Origin: an uncultured Coriobacteriaceae bacterium
GTDB lineage: Bacteria; Actinomycetota; Coriobacteriia; Coriobacteriales; Atopobiaceae
Reading direction: 5' to 3'
Assembly (NCBI GenBank): GCA_902772085.1
Contig: CACXZL010000133.1
Span: 1 to 5,829, forward strand
Length of the DNA: 5,829 bases
Positions 1 to 5,829 of this stretch are shown here, piece after piece (the first letter of the stretch is position 1; each line of letters starts with the position of its first letter). The position numbers and the translations under genes are program-made. The notes under the pieces were generated by a model that saw only the letters and a program-made list of their open reading frames with translations, was not told the origin of the DNA and searched no databases.

Positions 1-1016
1 AGATCGAACTTTATGCTCTGCAGAACGTCCAGCGAAGAATAGCCGCTGCCGAAATCATCCATCCATACCCGGAAGCCCTGCGCGCGGAAACGATTTATCT
101 CCTCCCGCATGAAGTCGAAGTCGCTTCCCACGACGCTTTCCGTTATCTCGATGTTTATAAGCTTGCGATCTACTTGTGCGGCATCCACAAGCTTGCAAAT
201 CTCGGAAACGAGGTCGCAGGCGTCGAAATCCGCGCGAGAGAAGTTGATGGAAACGGGCGCGGTCTGTCTCCCAGCCTCTTCGCAGACCTTCAGGTGGTTC
301 AGGACCTGTCTCACCACGCACAGGTCCAGCTTGTGTATCAGCATGGATTCTTCCAGAACCGGAATGAACGTAGAGGGCATGAGCATGCCGCGTATCGGGT
401 CCTGCCAGCGAGCCAGTGCCTCGACATCGCAGACCTTGCCGTTGACCGAACGGACGATGGGCTGATAGTAGACGTTGATCCATCCTTCTTCGATCGCCGT
501 GTCGAGGTTGTCGATGATGGCCTGGCGGTTCGTCTCCTCTTCAAGCATCTGAATATCGAAGAACGCATAGTATGATTTCTTTCGTTTTCTCCAGGCGTTG
601 GCAGCAAGCCTCGCCCGATCGCATGCCACGTCTATCCCTACCGATTCGATGCGGTTTGGATAGACGCCGATTCTGATCGGAAGGGTCTTCCCTTCGTTGG
701 CGGTGGCGCACTGGGCCATCACAGCCTCAAGGCGTTCCCTCAGACCATCGTCCGGCGCGATGGCGGCGAAGTGGTCCTGCGCGAAATACGCGCAGTTCTC
801 GGCGCCGAACTGAGCTGCCAGAATGGTCGCGACTGAGCATATGAGGCGATTGCCCTCGGCGAAGCCGTAACGGTGATTGATATTCTTCAGATTCATGAGA
901 TCGAAGAAGAGAATGGCGGAATCGATTCCGTGCTCCTGCAGTTCCCTGCGCTTGGACTTGGCCAATTCAAAGAAGGAGGTCATGCTTGGCAGGCCAGTCA
1001 TATTGTCATAGGTCAC
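1..1016 (-). CDS. GGDEF-EAL protein, probable c-di-GMP phosphodiesterase (3' end beyond window)
   Basis: This frame is open on the minus strand from an in-frame TGA near 1046 to the left edge and gives 338 visible codons from a GTG start. Residues about 1-165 form a GGDEF domain: it begins VTYDNMTGLPSMTSFFELA and has FFDLMNLKNIN, but the active-site GGDEF is replaced by AQDHF, so cyclase activity is unlikely. After a basic linker (WRKRKKSYY) comes an EAL domain with YYQPIV, the motif VEALARW, the metal-ligand Asn in VSINFSR, the Glu in IEITES and MDDFGSGYSSL. These are the residues c-di-GMP phosphodiesterases need, as far as the window shows; the later Lys and Glu positions lie outside it. 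From family knowledge it should hydrolyse c-di-GMP in the cytosol. GTG at 1016 is preferred because six Gs lie 8 nt upstream; ATG at 1001 falls inside the conserved domain. Oddly, there is no N-terminal sensor domain, and the conserved linker seems to extend upstream of the start (HLSARGVFD), so the gene may be 5'-truncated. Confidence 0.85.
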   Translation of the reverse strand, partial: MTYDNMTGLPSMTSFFELAKSKRRELQEHGIDSAILFFDLMNLKNINHRYGFAEGNRLICSVATILAAQFGAENCAYFAQDHFAAIAPDDGLRERLEAVMAQCATANEGKTLPIRIGVYPNRIESVGIDVACDRARLAANAWRKRKKSYYAFFDIQMLEEETNRQAIIDNLDTAIEEGWINVYYQPIVRSVNGKVCDVEALARWQDPIRGMLMPSTFIPVLEESMLIHKLDLCVVRQVLNHLKVCEEAGRQTAPVSINFSRADFDACDLVSEICKLVDAAQVDRKLINIEITESVVGSDFDFMREEINRFRAQGFRVWMDDFGSGYSSLDVLQSIKFD

Positions 1017-1024
1017 GTCGAATA

Positions 1025-1030
1025 CCCCCC
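1025..1030 (-). promoter_or_regulatory. Possible ribosome-binding site for the GGDEF-EAL gene
   Basis: A run of six Gs on the minus strand ends 8 nt before GTG at 1016. Spacing and purine content suit a Shine-Dalgarno sequence, but it is not the classical GGAGG, and the same bases read in frame as part of a plausible linker (ARG-V). It supports the GTG start only weakly. Confidence 0.3.
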
Positions 1031-1110
1031 GCGCTGAAAGATGATGCGATCAAAACCGCCGGCACACGTACCCGCGGTCTACTCTCGCGTCTTCTTGTGC
1101 CCGTTCTCCC

Positions 1111-1138
1111 AAAATATCGTATCATTCATATTTGTGAA
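1111..1138 (-). promoter_or_regulatory. Candidate sigma-70-type promoter for the GGDEF-EAL gene
   Basis: On the minus strand TTCACA (1138-1133) resembles the -35 box TTGACA, and TATTTT (1116-1111) resembles the -10 box TATAAT, with a 16-bp spacer. This is an AT-rich island in an otherwise GC-rich leader, which adds some weight. Transcription would begin near 1104 and leave a leader of roughly 90 nt before the GTG start. I saw no recognisable c-di-GMP riboswitch core in that leader. Confidence 0.3.
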
Positions 1139-1232
1139 ACGCTCGACCAATTCGTGGGACGGGGCAGAGTAAAGGTGACATGCGTCGCCCAAGAACCCTA
1201 CAGATTATCGAAACGCGAGAGGTGCAGCGTCG

Positions 1233-1260
1233 AGGAAGGGTGCGAGACGGCTCCCTTCCT
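1233..1260 (-). terminator. Perfect 8-bp hairpin downstream of the EAL-PAS gene, possible terminator
   Basis: AGGAAGGG (1233-1240) and its exact complement CCCTTCCT (1253-1260) enclose a 12-nt loop and begin 25 nt past the stop codon of the EAL-PAS-PAS gene. The position suits transcript termination or 3'-end protection. No T tract follows on the minus strand, so it does not meet the normal standard for an intrinsic terminator. Confidence 0.35.
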
Positions 1261-1285
1261 TCTTGCTCACGGCGCCATCGTCTCT

Positions 1286-2536
1286 CTACTCCTGAACCAT
1301 GGTTGCCGACCCGTATGCCTTGAGTGGTCGACCGTTCTCGTCGAACTCTGTGGTGTACCTCACGTGGAATGGCACCCTGCCCACCGTAAGGGGGATGATG
1401 GCCTCGAGGTACTCCACTCCCTCCTCGAGCTTGCGGTGCCAGTCGCGGTACATATCAGCATAGTCCGGCGGGAATATGCCCATTTCGATGGCGGGCTCCG
1501 GATAGTTGTTTACGACCAAAGGTAGTCCGAGGTCGCGCATGCAACGAAAACACGGACGCATTTGTTTGGTGCCGATGACATATTCCCACGCATACATGTT
1601 GGCTTGTTCACTTGCAAAGCGGAAGCGGCGCTCGCTTCGGGTCACCTCGTCAAGACGACGCTTCTCTGCCGTGATGTTTTGAACCATTGCATAGACGATT
1701 GCCTGTTTGCCTGCATGTCCTATGACCCTCATGGTAGTCCGCATGCACACGAGTTCCTCTCCGCAGCAATCGGAGTTGAGCGTGCGCCACGTCTCGCAGG
1801 TCTGTTCGTCTCCGGACGCTATGGCCTTCTCGACCGTCCGCACGTAGATCGCTCGGTTCTCGTCGTCGAAGGTGTTCCATGGGTCCGAGTGGACTATGTC
1901 CTCCTCGGTGACGTTCATGCCGAGCTCCTGCACGTATTTTTGGTTTACGCGAAGAATCTCCGCGTTGCCATCCTCGTAGCTGAAGACCGCCGCCGCGCCA
2001 ACGTAGTTGCTAAAGATGAGCGTCTCGAGCGACTCGGGGTCCCAAAAGCGGTGGGCGTCCATGGTCTTTACGAGCTGCAAGGCGGGCAACGTAGGTTCGA
2101 GCCCGGCACTTTGGATGAGGTCTATAAACTGGTCCTCGGGAATTGGCCTCGAGTACAAGTATCCTTGGATATAGCTACACCCCACACTCTTCAAATAGTC
2201 GGCTTGCGAAAGCTGCTCTACGCCTTCTGCGATCGCGGGAGTTCCGAGCCACTTGGCCATTTGGATCATGGCGTTGATGATGGTGGCTCCCCGGCCCTGC
2301 GGATCGCTGTCCAAGAAGCGCATGTCCAGCTTTATGATGTCGAACGGAAGGTTCTTGAGGATGTTGAGGGACGAGTAGCCGCTGCCGAAGTCGTCCATCT
2401 CCACGATGTATCCCGCGTCGTGGAGCTTGGACATGGCGGATGCGATGAGCTCAAGGCCGCCTGCAGCCGACGTCTCGGTTATCTCCATGCGCAAAAGGCG
2501 CACGGGGACATCGTAGCGCGAGCGGATGTCTTCCAT
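1286..2536 (-). CDS. EAL-PAS-PAS protein lacking the first half of its EAL domain (probable pseudogene or rearranged gene)
   Basis: The frame encodes 416 residues. Residues 1-145 are the second half of an EAL domain: RMEITET with Glu18, EMDDFGSGYSSL with Asp48/Asp49, Lys69 in FDIIKLD, AEGVE with Glu104 and QGYLYSRPI at 124-132. The first half, including the EAL motif and the Asn metal ligand, is absent, so it cannot form a normal phosphodiesterase site. Two PAS-like domains follow, about 165-295 (ending VYAMVQNIT) and 301-416 (FHVRYTTEFDENGRPLKAYG). The protein then stops, where related proteins often continue into another output domain. Domain-like sequence continues in frame upstream of the ATG (AEPLAIDR) to a TGA at 2578-2576 inside an inverted repeat, with no other usable start and no Shine-Dalgarno sequence before ATG 2536. 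I infer a 5'-truncated remnant; it may be untranslated, or expressed as a PAS-bearing fragment. Confidence 0.75.
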   Translation of the reverse strand: MEDIRSRYDVPVRLLRMEITETSAAGGLELIASAMSKLHDAGYIVEMDDFGSGYSSLNILKNLPFDIIKLDMRFLDSDPQGRGATIINAMIQMAKWLGTPAIAEGVEQLSQADYLKSVGCSYIQGYLYSRPIPEDQFIDLIQSAGLEPTLPALQLVKTMDAHRFWDPESLETLIFSNYVGAAAVFSYEDGNAEILRVNQKYVQELGMNVTEEDIVHSDPWNTFDDENRAIYVRTVEKAIASGDEQTCETWRTLNSDCCGEELVCMRTTMRVIGHAGKQAIVYAMVQNITAEKRRLDEVTRSERRFRFASEQANMYAWEYVIGTKQMRPCFRCMRDLGLPLVVNNYPEPAIEMGIFPPDYADMYRDWHRKLEEGVEYLEAIIPLTVGRVPFHVRYTTEFDENGRPLKAYGSATMVQE

Positions 2537-2545
2537 GCGATCTAT

Positions 2546-2599
2546 AGCAAGCGGCTCCGCGCTCGCTTCGCTCGCTCACTTCGTGAGTCGCCGCTTGCT
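2546..2599. repeat. Nested inverted repeat at the truncation point of the EAL gene
   Basis: Outer arms AGCAAGCGGC (2546-2555) and GCCGCTTGCT (2590-2599) are perfect 10-bp complements. Inside lies a second hairpin, CTCAC-TTC-GTGAG (2575-2587), beside the tandem near-repeat GCTCGCTTC GCTCGCTCA. The element can fold as a branched stem-loop on either strand. It has no T tract on the minus strand, so it is not a clear intrinsic terminator. It coincides with the point where EAL homology of the downstream frame ends and holds that frame's upstream stop codon. It could be a REP-like intergenic palindrome or the footprint of a recombination event. Confidence 0.7.
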
Positions 2600-2630
2600 G
2601 GCATGCGCAGGGACCAGGGGCGTGAACTGT

Positions 2631-2674
2631 AACCAAAAGGGATTTGGCCCCCTTATGCCAAGAGGCCAAATCCC
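2631..2674 (-). terminator. Intrinsic terminator closing the ABC exporter operon
   Basis: GGGATTTGGCC (2639-2649) and GGCCAAATCCC (2664-2674) form a perfect 11-bp stem with a 14-nt loop. On the minus strand TTTT (2638-2635), then GGTT, follows. The last base of the stop codon (TAG, 2676-2674) is the first base of the stem, so a terminating ribosome would cover the hairpin. It is oriented to end transcripts from the two ABC genes and to insulate the EAL-PAS frame downstream. Confidence 0.85.
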
Positions 2675-4827
2675 TACAAGACCTGTTTTCGCACGAGTTG
2701 TGCGAAGTATCCGTTGAGCGCCATCAACTCGTCGTACGTCCCTGCCTCCACGATGCGACCGCCGTCCATCACGAGAATGCGGTCGCAGTCCATGACGGTG
2801 GAAAGCCTATGGGCCACCATGAGCACCGTGCACTTTTCGGCATACACGGCGTCGAGCACTTTCTTCTGCGTGATATTGTCGAGAGCGCTCGTAGCCTCGT
2901 CCAGAATCATCACGGCTGGCTTTGTGGCGAAAGCGCGCGCGATCAAGATGCGTTGGCGCTGACCACCAGAGAAGCCGCAGGAGTTTGATTCGGAGATCTC
3001 GGTATCGAGACCGAGGGGCATGGCGCGCAGGTCATCGGCGATGCAGGCCTTCTCGGCCGCCTCCCATGCCTCTTCCTCCGTCACGTTTCGAGGCGTGAAG
3101 CAGATGTTTGACAGCACGGTGCCGGGGATGAGCTTGCTGAACTGAAACACCGAGCCGATGTGCCGGCGATACGATCGGATGTCGAGGTCGGAAAGACTGT
3201 GGCCGTCAAAGAGTATGGTGCCGGACGTCGGCTTCTCTATGCCGAGGATGAGCTTCATGAGCGTGGACTTGCCGCATCCGCTCTCGCCAACAAACGCGAT
3301 CTTCTTTCCGGCGGGAATCGTGAGGTTCAGCTTCTGGATGGCGCCGAGACCGCCAGGATAGGAGAAGCTCACGTCGTTGAGCTCGATGGTGCCGCGTGGC
3401 GCGTAGAGGACTTGTTCGTTTTCGCTCACCTCGGTGGGTGTGCCCAAGAGATCGTTCAGTTGTCCCATGAGGGGCCTCATGAGCATCATCGAACGCATTG
3501 AGTCAAAGAGCTCGCCCAAGGCCGCGACGACAAGGGAGTACGAGGCGTTGAAAGCGATGTAATCGTTGCGGGACAAGTCGCTTGTCACGACCAATGATAT
3601 AAGGAGCAGCGTGGTGACGCTTGTGAGAAACGTCGTGATCTCGCTTTCCGCCTTGAGGACGAACGGTGGGTCCAGGTCGTATTTGAGCACGCGTTGGTAG
3701 ACTTTTGCCCAGCGGGCATACAGCCGTCGTTCCGCACCCATGGTACGGATCTTTTGTGCGCCACGCAGTGCGGAAAACATCAGGCCGGAGGAGTCGATGT
3801 CTGCCTGCATGCTCGCCGTCTCGTTGCGCTCGTTTACAACGGCTATGAGAACCGAGAAAGTCGCTTTGAAGACGAGCATCACGATGGCAGGTACTACAAG
3901 CATAGGAGCAAATGATGCCATCTGGGGAATGTAGCCCAGCGAGAAGACTGCGGTGAGACCGAGGTTCAGGACGAGGTTGAGCAGGCGGTCGGACACCTGT
4001 CGCGCGGTGGAAAGGCGCCTGGACACCTTGCCGGCCGACTTGTCGGCAAAATAGTGCTGTGGCAGCAGCAAGATGTGGGCCATGACCGACGCCTCGACCT
4101 GTCCGGCTATGCGTAGCCGCAGATTTGAGAGCATGAACGTCTTGCTCGTCTGCACGGCGAGCTTGGCAAATCCTGCCGTGAGGTACATCACGGCGGCCAT
4201 CGCGAGCATGCCGTAGCCATCCACTCCTTGAGGTACGATCGTTTCGAGCACCCACTTGTTTATTTGCGGTGCGACGAGGCCTAAGGCGTATACGAGCGTA
4301 GACGCGGCGACGATGGGAATCACGTCGTTGAGGTTTGCCAGGCGCAAGACCATGATGAGGTAATCGAAGAGGGTGCGGGTGCCCTCGGGGATGGGTCGAA
4401 TGAAGGCCCAGCCCCGGCTCATCAATCGCGTTGCTTTACCGAGGTGCATGCTCACGCCTGTGTTTGGATTGATGTAGCGGTAGCCCAGGATGCCAGGCCT
4501 GCAGGCAACGTACGTCCCGTCTTCCAGTTGCGCGAGCATGAACTCAGCTTGCCTGCGCCAGCCATCTTCGTGCATGTTGATCTCTTCGTACATGATGCCG
4601 CGCGGCGAGAGGGTCTGCTCCAGCAATTCGTCTATGTCTTTGCAGCTCAAGGCCACGCGTGAGTCGACACCCATCCAATCAAGCACCATGCGCAGGGACT
4701 CCTGGGCATCGTTGATGCGTGCCTCGTCCGTGGCGTGGTTTTGGAACAATGCCTCGTCAGCCATCTGTTCGAGGCTGCGGTCGCGGGTATCGCGTTGCTC
4801 GATCTGCTTTGCATAAAGATCCATCAT
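2674..4827 (-). CDS. NHLM/NHLP-type ABC exporter, permease-ATPase subunit
   Basis: This complete 717-residue half-transporter fuses membrane and ATPase domains. Residues 1-150 are a cytoplasmic extension ending GWAFIRPIPEGTRT, a style typical of the NHLM export permease-ATPase subunit; no C39 peptidase Cys/His motifs are apparent. About six membrane helices follow (roughly 167-190, 205-226, 281-300, 303-333, 397-416, 425-445). The ATPase domain has Walker A GESGCGKST (514-522), Q-loop Gln562, signature FSGGQ (619-623), Walker B with Asp643/Glu644, D-loop SALD and switch His673, so it looks fully catalytic. From family knowledge such proteins pair with a peptidase-bearing partner to cut a leader peptide and export a small modified peptide across the inner membrane. 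The gene lies 6 nt after the upstream ABC gene and is followed at once by a terminator, so it is last in the operon. Two ATGs are adjacent; the second (4824) is better spaced from the AGGAG. The NHLM assignment is good but not certain; a generic lipid or peptide ABC exporter is the alternative. Confidence 0.93.
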   Translation of the reverse strand: MMDLYAKQIEQRDTRDRSLEQMADEALFQNHATDEARINDAQESLRMVLDWMGVDSRVALSCKDIDELLEQTLSPRGIMYEEINMHEDGWRRQAEFMLAQLEDGTYVACRPGILGYRYINPNTGVSMHLGKATRLMSRGWAFIRPIPEGTRTLFDYLIMVLRLANLNDVIPIVAASTLVYALGLVAPQINKWVLETIVPQGVDGYGMLAMAAVMYLTAGFAKLAVQTSKTFMLSNLRLRIAGQVEASVMAHILLLPQHYFADKSAGKVSRRLSTARQVSDRLLNLVLNLGLTAVFSLGYIPQMASFAPMLVVPAIVMLVFKATFSVLIAVVNERNETASMQADIDSSGLMFSALRGAQKIRTMGAERRLYARWAKVYQRVLKYDLDPPFVLKAESEITTFLTSVTTLLLISLVVTSDLSRNDYIAFNASYSLVVAALGELFDSMRSMMLMRPLMGQLNDLLGTPTEVSENEQVLYAPRGTIELNDVSFSYPGGLGAIQKLNLTIPAGKKIAFVGESGCGKSTLMKLILGIEKPTSGTILFDGHSLSDLDIRSYRRHIGSVFQFSKLIPGTVLSNICFTPRNVTEEEAWEAAEKACIADDLRAMPLGLDTEISESNSCGFSGGQRQRILIARAFATKPAVMILDEATSALDNITQKKVLDAVYAEKCTVLMVAHRLSTVMDCDRILVMDGGRIVEAGTYDELMALNGYFAQLVRKQVL

Positions 4828-4830
4828 GCG

Positions 4831-4835
4831 CTCCT
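4831..4835 (-). promoter_or_regulatory. Ribosome-binding site overlapping the upstream stop codon
   Basis: AGGAG on the minus strand shares its first two bases with the TAG stop of the upstream ABC gene. It lies 3 nt from the first ATG (4827) and 6 nt from the second (4824). The spacing favours the second ATG, giving a 716-residue protein, and the overlap implies translational coupling, which would help keep the two subunits in equal amounts. Confidence 0.7.
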
Positions 4836-5829
4836 ATCCCGTCGACACCATGTCGTGGTACAGCTTGCAGCGCTCTATGAGCTCGTCGTGGGTGCCCATC
4901 GCAGCGATGCGGCCCTTGTCGAGTACGATAATCTGGTCGGCATCTCGTATCGTGGAAAGGCGATGTGCCACGATGATTGACGTGACGTCCAAGGTCCTGA
5001 TGGCCCTCATGACCTTGTCCTCGGTAAGGGCGTCGAGAGCCGACGTGAACTCGTCAAGCAGAAGGATCGTCGGCTCGACCTCAAGTGCCCGGGCAAGCTC
5101 GAGACGCTGGAGCTCTCCGCCGGAATAGCCCTTTCCGTTTTCACGCATGAGCGCGCGATACCCGTCCGGCTCGCTGATGATGCGCTCGTGTATCTGCGCG
5201 TCGCGAGCCGACAAGATCATCGCGTAGTCCTCGATCGTCTCGTCCCACATCCTGAGATTCTCGCTTATCGTATCCTCAAACATCACGATTTCTTGGTCTA
5301 CGGTAGCGACTGACGACCGGAAGACGACGTCGGGAATCTCGTCACGCCGCTTGCCGCCATAGCGTATCTCTCCTGATGTGGGTGCGTACAGGTCGGCGAT
5401 GAGTTTGAGCAGGGTGGACTTGCCGCAGCCAGTCTTTCCCACGATGGCGTACACCTTACCGGGAGCCATCTCAAACGATATGTCGTCTAGGGCGAGCGGA
5501 TCTCCCGGGCAGTACCTGAAGCTCACGTGCGATACGTCGAGGCTCCCGCGCAACTTGCCGTCGTTGCTTCCTTCGCTCAAGGCGTATTCTGGACAGGTCT
5601 TCCTGCGGTTGAGGTCCTCAACGCGCTCGATGTTTGTGCGCATGGTCTGCAGGTTGTTTATCATGTTTAGACAATTGCTGAGCGAGCTGCTCATGCGTCC
5701 TACCACGAGCTGCATGGCGGCGAGCGATGCTGCGTCGAACTGACCCTGGACCATGAAGTACGCACCGACGAAAAGCAATGCCGCGCTCGAAAACATGCTA
5801 TGCGCGCTCGTTATGATCTGCGTCCAGGC
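4834..5829 (-). CDS. ABC exporter partner subunit, C-terminal part (5' end beyond window)
   Basis: The last 331 residues are visible. The first 45 or so include the end of the membrane domain (FSSAALLFVGAYFMVQGQF) and its link to the ATPase. The ATPase domain carries Walker A GKTGCGKST (visible residues 131-139), Q-loop Gln179, signature YSGGE (235-239), Walker B LLLDE with Asp259/Glu260, D-loop SALD and switch His289, all intact. Walker B continues DEFTSALD where most exporters have DEATSALD. The partner immediately downstream suggests a heterodimer. In NHLM systems the upstream subunit carries an N-terminal C39 leader peptidase; here that end is outside the window, so peptidase and substrate specificity cannot be judged. 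The gene ends with TAG at 4836-4834, which feeds straight into the ribosome-binding site of the next gene. ABC exporter identity is sure; NHLM type is inferred mainly from the neighbour. Confidence 0.92.
   Translation of the reverse strand, partial: AWTQIITSAHSMFSSAALLFVGAYFMVQGQFDAASLAAMQLVVGRMSSSLSNCLNMINNLQTMRTNIERVEDLNRRKTCPEYALSEGSNDGKLRGSLDVSHVSFRYCPGDPLALDDISFEMAPGKVYAIVGKTGCGKSTLLKLIADLYAPTSGEIRYGGKRRDEIPDVVFRSSVATVDQEIVMFEDTISENLRMWDETIEDYAMILSARDAQIHERIISEPDGYRALMRENGKGYSGGELQRLELARALEVEPTILLLDEFTSALDALTEDKVMRAIRTLDVTSIIVAHRLSTIRDADQIIVLDKGRIAAMGTHDELIERCKLYHDMVSTG

Noticed and set aside
55..483. Minus-strand open frame of 142 codons
   Set aside because: It is a frame-shifted shadow of the GGDEF-EAL gene, which is open in another frame and carries VEALARW, IEITES and DDFGSGYSSL.
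1017..1110. c-di-GMP riboswitch upstream of the phosphodiesterase gene
   Set aside because: It would make biological sense here, but I could not find the conserved GEMM core sequences in the leader on the minus strand.
1080..1127. Tiny minus-strand frame MNDTIFWENGHKKTRE in the leader of the GGDEF-EAL gene
   Set aside because: It has 16 codons, no Shine-Dalgarno sequence, and its start overlaps the candidate promoter. The faint resemblance to PAS-like FW motifs is too short to count.
986..1525. Plus-strand open frame of 179 codons spanning the gap between the c-di-GMP genes
   Set aside because: Both ends overlap clear minus-strand coding sequence, no domain is recognisable, and composition changes across the intergenic part.
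1562..2632. Plus-strand open frame of 356 codons
   Set aside because: It lies antisense to the EAL-PAS-PAS frame, whose opposite-strand translation has clear domain motifs. The plus-strand product shows no recognisable domain, and long antisense frames are common in GC-rich DNA.
2451..2669. Minus-strand frame of 72 codons crossing the palindrome, with a SERSER stretch
   Set aside because: It starts inside the terminator stem, overlaps the EAL frame out of phase, and its SER repeats come from the palindrome's GAGCGAAGCGAG pattern.
3503..4255. Minus-strand open frame of 250 codons within the 717-residue ABC gene
   Set aside because: It is an out-of-frame, Arg-rich shadow of the membrane domain with no motif of its own.

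Overview
The window is GC-rich bacterial DNA, and every supportable gene lies on the minus strand. The linker DVTYDNMTGLPSM at the start of a GGDEF domain, the multi-domain c-di-GMP proteins and the G/C-rich codon use suggest a gut or rumen actinobacterium of the Coriobacteriia (Olsenella, Collinsella or Slackia type). That placement is an inference from protein style. No rRNA, tRNA, CRISPR array or transposase gene was found.

Right half (about 2631-5829): two tandem ABC exporter half-transporters. The upstream one enters from the right edge and only its last membrane segments and its ATPase domain are visible. It is followed after 6 nt by a complete 717-residue permease-ATPase with a long N-terminal extension that does not look like a C39 peptidase. 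The pair resembles the NHLM/NHLP-type export pair used for leader-peptide-processed microcins (RiPPs). A ribosome-binding site overlapping the first stop codon couples the genes. A strong intrinsic terminator starts inside the second stop codon and closes the operon. No precursor peptide or modifying enzyme lies in this window; if there are any, they should be upstream, beyond the right edge.

Middle (about 1286-2600): an EAL-PAS-PAS reading frame whose EAL domain lacks its first half, including the EAL motif itself. The coding similarity stops in or beside a 54-bp nested inverted repeat, there is no ribosome-binding site or convincing promoter, and the protein ends right after its second PAS domain. 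It looks like a broken gene or rearrangement product.

Left (1-1016, with a leader of about 270 bp): a GGDEF-EAL protein running off the left edge. Its GGDEF motif is degenerate (AQDHF), while its visible EAL catalytic motifs are intact, so it is probably a c-di-GMP phosphodiesterase. It starts at the very edge of the GGDEF domain, with no sensor domain, just after an in-frame stop. The two neighbouring c-di-GMP genes are therefore each missing the part that normally precedes them, which points to past rearrangement at this locus. Nothing in the sequence ties the c-di-GMP genes functionally to the exporter; the terminator separates them.
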